A stretch of 48,494 nt of DNA from an uncultured Muribaculaceae bacterium. GTDB lineage: Bacteria > Bacteroidota > Bacteroidia > Bacteroidales > Muribaculaceae. The stretch covers positions 1 through 48,494 of the forward strand of contig CAJUHM010000013.1 in the NCBI GenBank assembly GCA_910586475.1, written 5' to 3'. This document shows, in pieces, positions 35,457 to 43,199 of the stretch. Within the stretch, counting starts at the first letter, position 1; every line of letters starts with the position of its first letter. The translations under genes and the position numbers were made by a program. The notes under the pieces were generated by a model. The model worked only from the letters and a program-made list of their open reading frames with translations. It was not told the DNA's origin and did not search any database.

Positions 35457-35464
35457 TAACTTTG
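35457..35464 (+). promoter_or_regulatory. -7 box for tsaB
   Basis: TAACTTTG, with TTTA rather than TTTG at the -33 position (35431-35434). The start of transcription would be about 35471 and the leader only about 13 bases. Confidence 0.55.
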
Positions 35465-35483
35465 CATAAATTTTTTTCAAAGA

Positions 35484-36179
35484 ATGGCAGTAATTCTCAA
35501 CATAGAAACCTCGACAGAGGTCTGTTCGGCCGCCCTTACGGCTGAAGGAATGGCCCTTTTTCATCGTGAAGACTTTGAGGGACGTAACCACGCCGCTCTT
35601 CTGAGTGGTTTTGTAAAAGGATGTCTTGACCATCTGCGTGATCATGAGATGAAGCTCGACGCTGTGGCTGTCAGTCTCGGGCCGGGCAGCTACACCGGTC
35701 TGCGTATAGGGCTCTCGGAAGCTAAAGGCCTCGCCTATGCCCTCGACGTGCCCCTGATCGGTGTCTCGACGCTCGAGCTTTTGGCAGTCAGTGCCATGTT
35801 CAGTTCCGCCGACATTGATCCCGACGCATTGCTTGTGCCGATGATCGATGCGCGCAGAATGGAGGTCTACACCGCCGTCTATGACTTTGCGCTCGATGCG
35901 CTCCTCGCCCCGCAGCCGATGATTCTCGACGAAGCTTCCTATGGAGAGTTCCGTCGTGGCCGCAATATCGTAATGTTCGGTAATGGAAGCGATAAGGCGC
36001 AACCTCTTTTTGCGCAAGATCCTGCCGTAACCTTCCTGCCCGGCATCGTTCCCCTTGCGACCGACATGCTCGCGTTGGCCGAGCGGGCATTCATGGCGCG
36101 CGACTTCATTGACCTCGCCTACTCGACGCCGGCCTATCTCAAGGACTTTCAGGCGACCAGACCGAAGCCCCTGTTCTGA
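35484..36179 (+). CDS. tsaB: tRNA threonylcarbamoyladenosine synthesis protein TsaB
   Basis: A 231-residue protein of the t6A37 pathway that partners TsaD (and TsaE) in the cytoplasm. The ASKHA-type fold is visible with LNIETSTEVCSAAL (phosphate-1-like loop) and VSLGPGSYTGLRIGLSEAKGL, the strongest TsaB signature. MIDARRMEVYTAVYDF is also typical. TsaD and TsaE are not in the window. It is divergent from yicC. Confidence 0.95.
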   Translation: MAVILNIETSTEVCSAALTAEGMALFHREDFEGRNHAALLSGFVKGCLDHLRDHEMKLDAVAVSLGPGSYTGLRIGLSEAKGLAYALDVPLIGVSTLELLAVSAMFSSADIDPDALLVPMIDARRMEVYTAVYDFALDALLAPQPMILDEASYGEFRRGRNIVMFGNGSDKAQPLFAQDPAVTFLPGIVPLATDMLALAERAFMARDFIDLAYSTPAYLKDFQATRPKPLF

Positions 36180-36225
36180 TCTCCGCCGTAACTCGATCTG
36201 ACTGAATAAAATTCCTGTATAATTC

Positions 36226-36259
36226 TGACCGTCGGTTGCACCTCTGCAATCGGCGGTCA
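36226..36259 (+). terminator. Terminator-like hairpin of tsaB
   Basis: 15-base arms, TGACCGTCGGTTGCA (36226-36240) and TGCAATCGGCGGTCA (36245-36259), with two G-U pairs and a 4-base loop. It is followed by a short T-poor stretch. Confidence 0.6.
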
Positions 36260-36335
36260 TTACATATGCGAATATTCATTCGTTTCGCGGTTGGTACGGT
36301 AAAAATCCAAACGCTCTAAACAGACGTATAAAAAA

Positions 36336-36368
36336 TGTTGTCCACGAATCCGGGATCCGTGGACAACA
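36336..36368 (-). terminator. Intrinsic terminator of the rpsF-rpsR-rplI operon
   Basis: A perfect 11-bp stem, TGTTGTCCACG (36336-36346) with CGTGGACAACA (36358-36368). On the minus strand it is followed by TTTTTTAT. Confidence 0.85.
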
Positions 36369-36393
36369 GAGGTTTTATGATGCTAAAAGCGTC

Positions 36394-36837
36394 TTATTCG
36401 CTGATAACTTCGAAAGGAACTTCAACTGAAACTTCCTTGTGGAGTTTAAGGATGGCGTTGTATTCGCCGACTTCCTTGATGGTTTCCTTGACAGAGATGA
36501 CTTTGCGGTCGATGTTGAAACCGAGTTTTTCAAGTGCTTCTGCAATCTGGATAGCGTTGACTGATCCGAAGATTGTGCCGGTTGAGCTTGTCTTGGCACC
36601 GATCGTCAGCTTAACGTTTTCGAGAGATGCTGCGAGAGCTTCTGCGTCAGCTTTGATCTTGGCAAGCTTGTGGGCACGCTGACGCTGGTTTTCTGCGAGA
36701 ACCTTCAGCGCTGAAGGGGTGGCGATAACGGCTTTGCCGTAGGGGATAAGGTAGTTGCGGCCATAACCTGACTTCACTTCTACCACATCGTCTTTATAAC
36801 CGAGGTTCGCGATGTCCTCTTTGAGAATAATTTTCAT
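36394..36837 (-). CDS. rplI: Ribosomal protein L9
   Basis: A 147-residue protein that binds 23S rRNA. It starts MKIILKEDIANLGYKDDVVEVKSGYGRNYLIPYGKAV, the standard L9 N-terminal domain, linked by a long helix to a C-terminal domain ending ILKLHKEVSVEVPFEVI. It is the last gene of the usual Bacteroidetes S6-S18-L9 operon, 39 bases after rpsR. Confidence 0.98.
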   Translation of the reverse strand: MKIILKEDIANLGYKDDVVEVKSGYGRNYLIPYGKAVIATPSALKVLAENQRQRAHKLAKIKADAEALAASLENVKLTIGAKTSSTGTIFGSVNAIQIAEALEKLGFNIDRKVISVKETIKEVGEYNAILKLHKEVSVEVPFEVISE

Positions 36838-36876
36838 AACGTTGTTAGTTTGCGATTAAAAGTGATCGGAATGGTT

Positions 36877-37146
36877 TTATTTCATCAAGTCAGTGACGTA
36901 GGGCAGGAGTGCAAGGTGACGGGCACGCTTAACAGCCTGAGCCACGCGACGCTGGAATTTCAGCGAAGTGCCGGTGATGCGGCGGGGGAGAATCTTACCC
37001 TGTTCGTTGAGGAATTTTTTGAGGAATTCCGGATCTTTGTAATCGACATATTTGATGCCGCTGCGTTTGAAACGGCAATATTTTTTCTTCTTGACATCAA
37101 CTGACATCGGAGTCAGGTAACGGATTTCTGATTGTGTCTGTGCCAT
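36877..37146 (-). CDS. rpsR: Ribosomal protein S18
   Basis: An 89-residue protein of the 30S platform, next to S6. Conserved parts: KKYCRFKRSGIKYVDYKD, then EQGKILPRRITGTSLKFQR and VKRARHLALLPYV. It begins 3 bases after the rpsF stop. Confidence 0.98.
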   Translation of the reverse strand: MAQTQSEIRYLTPMSVDVKKKKYCRFKRSGIKYVDYKDPEFLKKFLNEQGKILPRRITGTSLKFQRRVAQAVKRARHLALLPYVTDLMK

Positions 37147-37149
37147 TGT

Positions 37150-37527
37150 TTAGCCCTCCTTTACTTCAGTTTCTACTTCTACTTTGACTGCTTCGCTTTT
37201 AGCGCCCTTGAGGCTGCGACGTTTTTCAGCGTATTCTGCTGCATACTTGTCAAGACGGAATGTCAGAAAGCGCAGAACGCGTTCGTCACGACGATAGGCG
37301 GTGTCGAGCTTCTTGATGAGGGCCGGTTCGCCTTCGAATTCGATAAGGGTGTAGAAGCCGGTGGACTTCTTCTGGATGGGGTAAGCCAGTTTGCGGAGAC
37401 CCCAATTTTCGGTGTTCACGATGTTCGCACCGTTGTCGGTGAGAACCTTGCTGAACTTTTCTACCGCTTCCTTCATCTGGGCATCAGATAAAACGGGAGT
37501 TAAAATGAAAACGGTTTCGTACTTCAT
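37150..37527 (-). CDS. rpsF: Ribosomal protein S6
   Basis: A 125-residue protein, first gene of the operon. It starts MKYETVFILTPVLSDAQ and has NTENWGLRKLAYPIQKKSTGFYTLIEF and RDERVLRFLTFRLD, the S6 core. A charged tail (EVKVEVETEVKEG-like) extends it beyond the minimum family length. The leader is about 50 bases. Confidence 0.97.
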   Translation of the reverse strand: MKYETVFILTPVLSDAQMKEAVEKFSKVLTDNGANIVNTENWGLRKLAYPIQKKSTGFYTLIEFEGEPALIKKLDTAYRRDERVLRFLTFRLDKYAAEYAEKRRSLKGAKSEAVKVEVETEVKEG

Positions 37528-37587
37528 GTTTTCTGTTAGTGATTTGATTTGTAATTAATTGTGCTGTTCCATGTTGGAATTGCGCTG

Positions 37588-37619
37588 CAAAGTTACAAAA
37601 AATCACTTATTTTTGCAAA
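37588..37619 (-). promoter_or_regulatory. Bacteroidetes-type promoter for the rpsF operon
   Basis: On the minus strand TTTG (37616-37619) and TAACTTTG (37588-37595) are 20 bases apart, a near-ideal match. The start of transcription is expected near 37581. Confidence 0.75.
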
Positions 37620-37691
37620 TATCAGACAATTGTTTTTCCCCCTTTTTTGCCTTTCCTTCGGGGCGTGTCATGCTTGCCGGTTGCCGTCATC

Positions 37692-37741
37692 AAAAAAATG
37701 CAGCCCAACGTTGCGGCTGTTCGTGCCGCCCCATTGGGCTG
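37692..37741 (-). terminator. Orphan intrinsic terminator (minus strand)
   Basis: A two-part stem: CAGCCCAA (37701-37708) with TTGGGCTG (37734-37741), and inside it GCGGC with GCCGC. On the minus strand it is followed by seven T (37698-37692). No minus-strand gene lies upstream for 1.8 kb. Confidence 0.65.
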
Positions 37742-38204
37742 AATACGTTTCGATGACTTCGTGCGTTTCTGTGTCAGTTCAGGACAAGGCCGGGAAGCGT
37801 TCCGTTGCTGATCGGAGCAGTGTATGCGCGGGCGAATTGCCTGAGAAACCGGAGGGTTCGTTCTTTGGGTTGCGGACCCTCATGAGTGGGTGATGGCGTT
37901 TTCAGCGAAGTGCTGTCATTCGGTGTGGGAGTAGATGTTTTTAGCATAGGCATTATAGCTTATAGGTGCGGATGAATGGTTTCGGTGGCATCAGTACCTG
38001 GCGGGGACGCTGGTTGTCGTCTGCTGATCAGATTCGTTCCGGCTGAATACTTTCTGCTGCTCATTTCTAATAACGCCTCTTGGTCGGGTTTTAGTGTGCG
38101 CTCACAGGACTTTTTTTAACTAAATACACCTTTTAGTCCCCGTCCCCCGATATTGGTCAGCGCTGGGGCGAGGCAACGACATCTCGTGCCGCGTACAACA
38201 GAGG

Positions 38205-38287
38205 AAACACTCCTGTTTCTATCGCCAATTCAATCGCACCCTTCCGACAGATCGCGTAACCTGATCGGGGTGCAATTGATTGCGTGC
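38205..38287 (-). repeat. Copy 2 of the repeated coding fragment (GAIELAIE-type)
   Basis: On the minus strand APRSGYAICRKGAIELAIET continues as GVFPLLYAARDVVASPQR to a stop. It matches copy 1 (388-472) in the same frame, with the 26-base core nearly identical. Its identity is unknown. Confidence 0.5.
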
Positions 38288-38404
38288 ACTCGGAGATATG
38301 CCGCCCCGGCGTTAGCAATCATTGGCGAACTGGCTTTTATTGTGCGACGGGTGTTAAAAATAGCGACCTAATGTGTTAATATTGCCGATTTCTTGACGCG
38401 TCAC

Positions 38405-38435
38405 TTGCTGATGTAGAAAAAAAACACTAATTTTG
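38405..38435 (+). promoter_or_regulatory. Candidate promoter reading into inverted-repeat copy 2
   Basis: TTG (38405-38407) and TAATTTTG (38428-38435) are 20 bases apart. Transcription would start about at the left end of the element and run toward the ECF sigma gene, with a leader of nearly 300 bases. Confidence 0.45.
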
Positions 38436-38440
38436 CGATA

Positions 38441-38616
38441 TAAGAAACTGTTTGAATTTAATTGTGAATTCATTGAGAGGATTTTATAGAGGTGTTTTTA
38501 CAAAGCGATGCAACGACAATAGCAGGCTATGCGGCTGATGATGCTCCGTGAAAACAACCATCAGAAACCTCAGGGAAGCCCCGAATCATATAATTCCCAA
38601 TTTGGACAGTATCCTA
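38441..38616. mobile_element. MITE-like inverted-repeat element, copy 2
   Basis: About 176 bases. The left end reads TAAGAAACTGTTTGAATTT and the reversed right end TAGGATACTGTCCAAATTG. It aligns along its length with the copy at 25317-25504, including TTGAGAGGATTTTATAGAGG and GTGAAAACAACCATCAG. No protein is encoded. Like copy 1 it lies just before a regulator gene. Confidence 0.55.
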
Positions 38617-38735
38617 AGACTCCTTGACAACGAGGGGTGTGACCAGTCAAATCTAAATAACTGTTTTTTGTCAAACCTTAAAAATCTGCGCCTATAGATT
38701 ATACTGCTACTCCAATTTTTTATTTGACTACAGTA

Positions 38736-39326
38736 ATGCTAACAACAAATAAGCTGACCGACGACCAGTTGGTCGCCGCATACGCTAAAGGCGATAATCA
38801 GGCTTTCGATATTCTGCTCAGACGTCATCAGGCACGTGTTTTTTCCTACATCTATTCAGTAGTGAAGAATCGCGACGTTGCCGACGATCTCTTTCAGGAA
38901 ACATTCGTCAAAGCCATAACGACAATCCGACAGGGCCGCTATTCCGAATCCGGCAAATTTGCCGCCTGGATTTCGCGCATTGCCCATAACCTCATAATCG
39001 ATTATTATCGGCAGGAGAAGAGCGAAAACACCCTCTCGGCCGACACCGAAGGAGTTGATGTGCTCAACAGGCGTGAGCTTTCCGAAACCAACATCGAGGA
39101 AGTCCTTGTCAACGAACAGATCCACACCGATGTCCGTCGCATAATCGACGCGCTTCCCGAAAACCAGCGCGAAGTGCTGATGATGCGCTACTATCGCGAC
39201 ATGTCTTTCAAAGAAATTGCCGAAGCCACTCAAGTGAGCATCAATACCGCCCTCGGTCGCATGCGCTATGCCATTCTCAACATGCGGCGAATCGCCGATG
39301 AAAACAAAATAGTTCTGACATCCTGA
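38736..39326 (+). CDS. RNA polymerase ECF sigma factor
   Basis: The ATG at 38736 gives 196 residues (a TTG four codons earlier is possible). Region 2 is DNQAFDILLRRHQARVFSYI, then RDVADDLFQETFVKAITTI and FAAWISRIAHNLIIDYYR. Region 4 is LPENQREVLMMRYYRDMSFKEIAEATQVSINTALGRMRYA. No anti-sigma gene follows; the terminator at 39377 comes next. The target genes are unknown. Confidence 0.93.
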   Translation: MLTTNKLTDDQLVAAYAKGDNQAFDILLRRHQARVFSYIYSVVKNRDVADDLFQETFVKAITTIRQGRYSESGKFAAWISRIAHNLIIDYYRQEKSENTLSADTEGVDVLNRRELSETNIEEVLVNEQIHTDVRRIIDALPENQREVLMMRYYRDMSFKEIAEATQVSINTALGRMRYAILNMRRIADENKIVLTS

Positions 39327-39376
39327 TCCGACTCTGCTGCAGTCGGATAATAAATCAACTGACTCTCTCCCCGCAC

Positions 39377-39412
39377 GGCGCTGTGTCAAAATTCAAAATT
39401 TTGACCGGCGCC
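39377..39412 (+). terminator. Terminator of the ECF sigma gene
   Basis: Outer stem GGCGC (39377-39381) with GCGCC (39408-39412), inner stem GTCAAAAT with ATTTTGAC, followed by CATTATTTTTT. It lies about 50 bases after the stop. Confidence 0.75.
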
Positions 39413-39435
39413 CATTATTTTTTCTGACGGATCGA

Positions 39436-39494
39436 GAGGGTGTTGTCATAATGGTTCGGATGGTAGAAGCATGAGCCATTTTGACAACACCCTC
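39436..39494. repeat. Long inverted repeat between convergent genes
   Basis: Perfect 13-bp arms, GAGGGTGTTGTCA (39436-39448) and TGACAACACCCTC (39482-39494), with a smaller ATGG/CCAT stem in the loop. Neither side carries a T run, so it is not a typical terminator. It could be an RNA end, a stabilising hairpin or a tiny mobile-element relic. Confidence 0.5.
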
Positions 39495-39566
39495 GCGTTG
39501 TTAAGTCCCCGTTTGAATTTGTTTGTCCCTCCAGACGCCAGACTCCAATCTGAAAAAATCGGCGTC

Positions 39567-39920
39567 TTAATTCCTGATATTCTCCGCATCCGGCTTTTCA
39601 TCTTCCAGCCACGGCGAAACTCCGAGCCATATGATCGAAGCTAAAATGCCGAAATAGATCGCGAGAACCGCCAGATTTCCGATCGTGACTGCCCCCGAAT
39701 GGTAGCAGCCGACGCCATAGACCGCGGCGAAGATCGCCGTCAGCACGGCTGCAATCGCATAGACCCCATATTCGATGAAGGCAACAGTCCGCACTCTGCG
39801 CGGAGGAAGCCTGTTCATGATCTTTTTCGTAAACCACGGCGAGGGCGGCGCGCTCTGTCCCACATGCTCTTTAAGCAGCCTCCTCAGATTCTCGTCGTTA
39901 AAAATATCGTTATTCTTCAT
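39567..39920 (-). CDS. Small membrane protein next to an ECF sigma gene; anti-sigma candidate
   Basis: A 117-residue protein with a cytoplasmic-type N terminus (about 1-45, containing ENLRRLLKEHVGQSAPPSPWFT) and two transmembrane helices (about 47-70 and 78-101). It follows the sigma gene by 38 bases on the same strand. N-terminal regions of this kind (FTxxVMxRLP) recur in small Bacteroidetes membrane proteins encoded with ECF sigmas. No zinc-binding motif is visible. The anti-sigma role is inference. Confidence 0.65.
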   Translation of the reverse strand: MKNNDIFNDENLRRLLKEHVGQSAPPSPWFTKKIMNRLPPRRVRTVAFIEYGVYAIAAVLTAIFAAVYGVGCYHSGAVTIGNLAVLAIYFGILASIIWLGVSPWLEDEKPDAENIRN

Positions 39921-39958
39921 TGTCTTCAGTGTTAATTTGGTTGGAAATAATCGTCGGT

Positions 39959-40504
39959 TCAGTCATGCTGCAGCGCTTTGGCCATTTTAGTCTTCGCGCG
40001 CGACAGATAACTCTTGACAGTACCCTCCGGCAGACTGCATATTCGCGCGATCTCCTTGATCGGAAGATCGTCCATATAGAAGAGGACGATCAGAGTCCGT
40101 TCGGTCTCCGAAAGCGTTCTCATCGCAACCTCTATATCGTGGCGCATCTCCGTGGTGCGCGTCTCAGACTCCGACAGGCCACCGTGTCTGTCCTCAATCT
40201 GGATCTCCTCTGGAAGCCTTGTCTCACGCATCTTTCGGCTATAGCTGACAAATTCGTTGTAGGCGATTGAAAAAAGCCAGGTTCTGAAACGAGCCACAGC
40301 GCGAAACGATCGCAGCCCGGTCCAGGCCTTCAGGAACGTTTCCTGACTCAGATCGTCAGTCAGCGCTGCGTCCCCCATCGTCAGCCGGTAGAGAAAATTG
40401 CGCACTCCCGGCGCATGTTCCTCTACGAGCCGTTCGAATGCGCGGCGGTCATCTGCCGCCACGCATCGGGTGATCAGACCGATTTCTTCAAGCTTGCTCA
40501 GCAT
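39959..40504 (-). CDS. RNA polymerase ECF sigma factor
   Basis: A 181-residue protein. Region 2 is DRRAFERLVEEHAPGVRNFLYR, ALTDDLSQETFLKAWTGL and RFRTWLFSIAYNEFVSYSR; region 4 is LSETERTLIVLFYMDDLPIKEIARI and PEGTVKSYLSRAKTKMAKAL. Its start lies 17 bases inside the preceding membrane-protein gene, which implies translational coupling. It is followed by the small membrane protein. The three genes probably form one signalling operon. Confidence 0.94.
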   Translation of the reverse strand: MLSKLEEIGLITRCVAADDRRAFERLVEEHAPGVRNFLYRLTMGDAALTDDLSQETFLKAWTGLRSFRAVARFRTWLFSIAYNEFVSYSRKMRETRLPEEIQIEDRHGGLSESETRTTEMRHDIEVAMRTLSETERTLIVLFYMDDLPIKEIARICSLPEGTVKSYLSRAKTKMAKALQHD

Positions 40505-41189
40505 CGTCGGAGGCTTCTTCTTTCTTCTGCTGTTCGTTTTTTTGCTCGATGTAGAATACGGCCAGACGCGAAAGACCGATGAATGAGGGAATCATGCCCG
40601 CCGCGATCAGAACCGAACTGCTGCGCATAAGCCCGAGGATAATAAGAGCCAAACCCCATCCGATCCACACAATGCCCGACTGGAGCTTATTTCGATTGCG
40701 AGGACCGTCGGTCATGTAGAATTCCGGCGGAAGCGGATGTCCGGCATCGATCGCCCGCATGATCAGATCATATTTCATCCGTTTCCGGACGGTAAATGAC
40801 CGGCAGATCACGTAGATGATAAGGATTAGAGTCCCGAACGGAACGGCTATGCCGCTGATAATCGCGACAATCGCAACGCTGTCGGTCGAATCTGCCGCAT
40901 CGGAGGCTATTTTGCCCACATCGATTCCCTGACCCTCGTCAGCGTCGGCCGCTTCCTCCGAAACTTCTGACGCCCCGGTTTTCAGAACCACGATTTTTTG
41001 AAGGCTGTCGGCATCGCAGTCCGAGATCTTCTCATTGACCTCGCTGACTGTCGCCACAGTCTGCTCTTTCATCTGGCGCGCCTTTTCCAGCGCATTGCCG
41101 GCATATGATTTAGACGGCGACGCAACGACCGACAGAATCGCCGTCAGCAGAATGATCATTGTTGTTTTAAAGGATGTTATCTGTTTCAT
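40488..41189 (-). CDS. Membrane protein, DUF6249-like
   Basis: A 233-residue protein with a signal peptide (about 1-30), a charged periplasmic segment (about 31-105) and three hydrophobic helices (about 107-130, 168-183 and 187-205). The loop SFTVRKRMKYDLIMRAIDAGHPLPPEF resembles DUF6249 proteins that often precede ECF sigma genes in Bacteroidetes (from memory). The tail is charged and Lys/Glu/Gln-rich. It may sense envelope state for the sigma factor encoded just after it. Confidence 0.75.
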   Translation of the reverse strand: MKQITSFKTTMIILLTAILSVVASPSKSYAGNALEKARQMKEQTVATVSEVNEKISDCDADSLQKIVVLKTGASEVSEEAADADEGQGIDVGKIASDAADSTDSVAIVAIISGIAVPFGTLILIIYVICRSFTVRKRMKYDLIMRAIDAGHPLPPEFYMTDGPRNRNKLQSGIVWIGWGLALIILGLMRSSSVLIAAGMIPSFIGLSRLAVFYIEQKNEQQKKEEASDDAEQA

Positions 41190-41259
41190 ACGTAGGTTTT
41201 AGTTAGATTGTTCATCTGCTTTGACGTCATCACGCCCGAAAAAGGTTGCAGACATTCCG

Positions 41260-41267
41260 CAAAAATA
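41260..41267 (-). promoter_or_regulatory. Candidate -7 box for the DUF6249-sigma operon
   Basis: TATTTTTG on the minus strand, about 70 bases before the start codon. No good -33 element. Confidence 0.4.
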
Positions 41268-41275
41268 GTCATTTT

Positions 41276-41306
41276 TTTGTGTTGGCAGGGAAAATTCGTA
41301 AATTTG
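41276..41306 (+). promoter_or_regulatory. Bacteroidetes-type promoter for the polyprenyl synthetase gene
   Basis: TTTG (41276-41279) and TAAATTTG (41299-41306) are 19 bases apart. Transcription should start near 41313 and the leader is about 80 bases. Confidence 0.65.
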
Positions 41307-41394
41307 CAACTGTCATGACAGGCACATCCCCTCTCTCATCCATTTCGCGGTTGAGGGGTTGTCGCCTGCTTCTCATCTAATCCTATATCTTGTT

Positions 41395-42360
41395 ATGCAA
41401 ACCCTCAGCGAATACATCTCTCTGATTGAAAAACAAATCCGCCAGATCGACTATCCCTCCGAACCGGACGGACTCTATGCTCCTGTAAAATATGTTCTTG
41501 ATGGTGGCGGCAAACGCATCCGCCCCGTCCTCACACTCGCGACATGCGACGCCCTTGGATGCTCACCCGAAACAGCGCTAAGCCAAGCGCTCGGAATCGA
41601 AATGTTCCATAACTTCACTCTTCTCCACGACGATGTGATGGACCACGCCGACATGCGCCGCGGACGCCCGACCGTCCACATCAGATGGGACGAACGGACC
41701 GCAATCCTCTCAGGCGACGCAATGCTGACAATGTCATCCGTCATAATGGGCCGCAACACGACCCCGGAGCAATATCGCAAGGTCATGGACGTATATCAGA
41801 AGACTGCCATGAAGGTCTATGAAGGACAGCAGTATGACATGGATTTCGAAAACCGTCGCGACGTCAGCGTCGACGACTATATCAACATGATACGCCTGAA
41901 AACAGCCGTCCTCCTTGGATGTGCCTGCGCCCTCGGAGGCATCATGGCCGGAGCCGATCCGCAATCATGCGACGCCATGTACGCCTATGGCGAACGTCTC
42001 GGACTCGCCTTCCAGTTGCGCGACGACTATCTCGACACCTATGGCGATCCGATCGTTTTCGGCAAGGAGATCGGAGGCGACATCCTCAACGACAAAAAAA
42101 CATGGCTCTCGATCACCGCGCTGGCCGAAGACCAGTCCGGCATCATGGCCGATGAGCTGACACGCCCATCCGAGCCACACGAAAAAATCGAACGCGTGCG
42201 CGCGCTCTACGACTCTCTCGGATTGCCCCTTCGCTGTCAGCAGCTGATTGATTCCTACGTCGATGCGGCGATCTCGATGCTCGACAATGTCTCGATGAGC
42301 CCCGCTGCCAGAAACTTCTTCATCCGTCTTGCCGAAGAATCACGCTCGCGTTCCCATTGA
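41395..42360 (+). CDS. Polyprenyl (geranylgeranyl/farnesyl-type) diphosphate synthase
   Basis: The ATG at 41395 gives 321 residues. It condenses isopentenyl diphosphate with an allylic diphosphate to make isoprenoid chains. Conserved parts are GGGKRIRPVL (about 37-46), the first Asp-rich motif DDVMD (79-83, in LLHDDVMDHADMRRGRPT) and the second, QLRDDYLDTYGD. The residues before the first motif (FHNFTLLHDD) suggest a short to medium chain product, but this cannot be fixed by eye. It may be transcribed with the TatD gene 21 bases downstream. Confidence 0.93.
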   Translation: MQTLSEYISLIEKQIRQIDYPSEPDGLYAPVKYVLDGGGKRIRPVLTLATCDALGCSPETALSQALGIEMFHNFTLLHDDVMDHADMRRGRPTVHIRWDERTAILSGDAMLTMSSVIMGRNTTPEQYRKVMDVYQKTAMKVYEGQQYDMDFENRRDVSVDDYINMIRLKTAVLLGCACALGGIMAGADPQSCDAMYAYGERLGLAFQLRDDYLDTYGDPIVFGKEIGGDILNDKKTWLSITALAEDQSGIMADELTRPSEPHEKIERVRALYDSLGLPLRCQQLIDSYVDAAISMLDNVSMSPAARNFFIRLAEESRSRSH

Positions 42361-42381
42361 TTTTTTTCTGACAGCAGAAAG

Positions 42382-43158
42382 ATGATAGACACTCATACCC
42401 ATCTCTATCTTCCCGAGTTCTCCGGACAGGATTCTTCGGGAAGCGTTGCCGCTGTAGACCGTGCCGTTGCCGCCGGCGTCAGGCGCATGATTTTTCCGAA
42501 TGTGGACTGTACGACAGTCGGCCCCATGATAGAGCTTCACTCCCTCCGTCCGGCTGAAACAGCTGTTGCAATGGGGCTCCATCCGACTGAAATAGGGGAG
42601 AACTGGCGCGAAGACCTCGACACCATTCTCCGCCATCTCGACGACGGATCCCGGTTTGTCGCAGTCGGGGAAATAGGCATTGATCTCTATTGGGACAAAA
42701 CTTTCGAGCAACAGCAGATGCAGGCTCTCGAACTACAGCTCCGCAGGGCTGTGGATCTTGACCTTCCCGTGATCATCCACTGTCGTGAGGGACTCCCTCA
42801 GACGCTCGAAGTAGTCAGCGGCGTTCCTGGCCTGCGTGGGGTGATGCATAGCTTCGGTGGCACCATTGCCGATGTTGAAGCCGTCCGTAAAGTCGCCGAC
42901 TTCTATTTCGGAATCAACGGCATCGTCACATTCAAGAACTCCGGCCTTCGCGAAACTTTGCCCGCGATAGGACTCGCGCGACTTCTCCTCGAAACCGATT
43001 CCCCCTATCTCGCGCCCGTTCCTCATCGCGGCCGACGCAACGAATCCGCCTATCTCGTCCACACCGCAGCGCATATAGCCGACTCACTCGGCATCTCTAT
43101 GCAAGCCCTCGATCGGGCCACAACAGACAACGCCTGCACGCTCTTCCGGAAACTCTGA
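42382..43158 (+). CDS. TatD-family metal-dependent hydrolase (DNase)
   Basis: A 258-residue cytoplasmic enzyme with the TIM-barrel metal site: His5 and His7 (MIDTHTHLYLP), Glu in VAVGEIGIDLYWD, His in VIIHCREG and VMHSFGG, and Asp in LLETDSPYLAPVPHRG. Family members are 3'-5' DNases or tRNA-related hydrolases. It follows the polyprenyl synthetase gene closely. Confidence 0.93.
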   Translation: MIDTHTHLYLPEFSGQDSSGSVAAVDRAVAAGVRRMIFPNVDCTTVGPMIELHSLRPAETAVAMGLHPTEIGENWREDLDTILRHLDDGSRFVAVGEIGIDLYWDKTFEQQQMQALELQLRRAVDLDLPVIIHCREGLPQTLEVVSGVPGLRGVMHSFGGTIADVEAVRKVADFYFGINGIVTFKNSGLRETLPAIGLARLLLETDSPYLAPVPHRGRRNESAYLVHTAAHIADSLGISMQALDRATTDNACTLFRKL

Positions 43159-43199
43159 GAATTTCCGGTCGCTCTGCGATCGTGGCCGTAAGTGATCGA

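Larger units (their letters stand above)
37528..38735. other. 1.2-kb gene-poor region
   Basis: No gene of normal character was found. It holds the rpsF promoter, an orphan minus-strand terminator (37692-37741), a structured-looking GC-rich part (a stem at about 37854-37881), the repeated coding fragment near 38.2 kb, a second inverted-repeat element and the upstream region of an ECF sigma gene. The plus-strand open frames (37561-37893 and 38153-38371) lack protein features. Confidence 0.5.

Noticed and set aside
35424..36260. 278-codon minus-strand frame opposite tsaB
   Set aside because: Antisense shadow of tsaB; TsaB motifs are clear on the plus strand.
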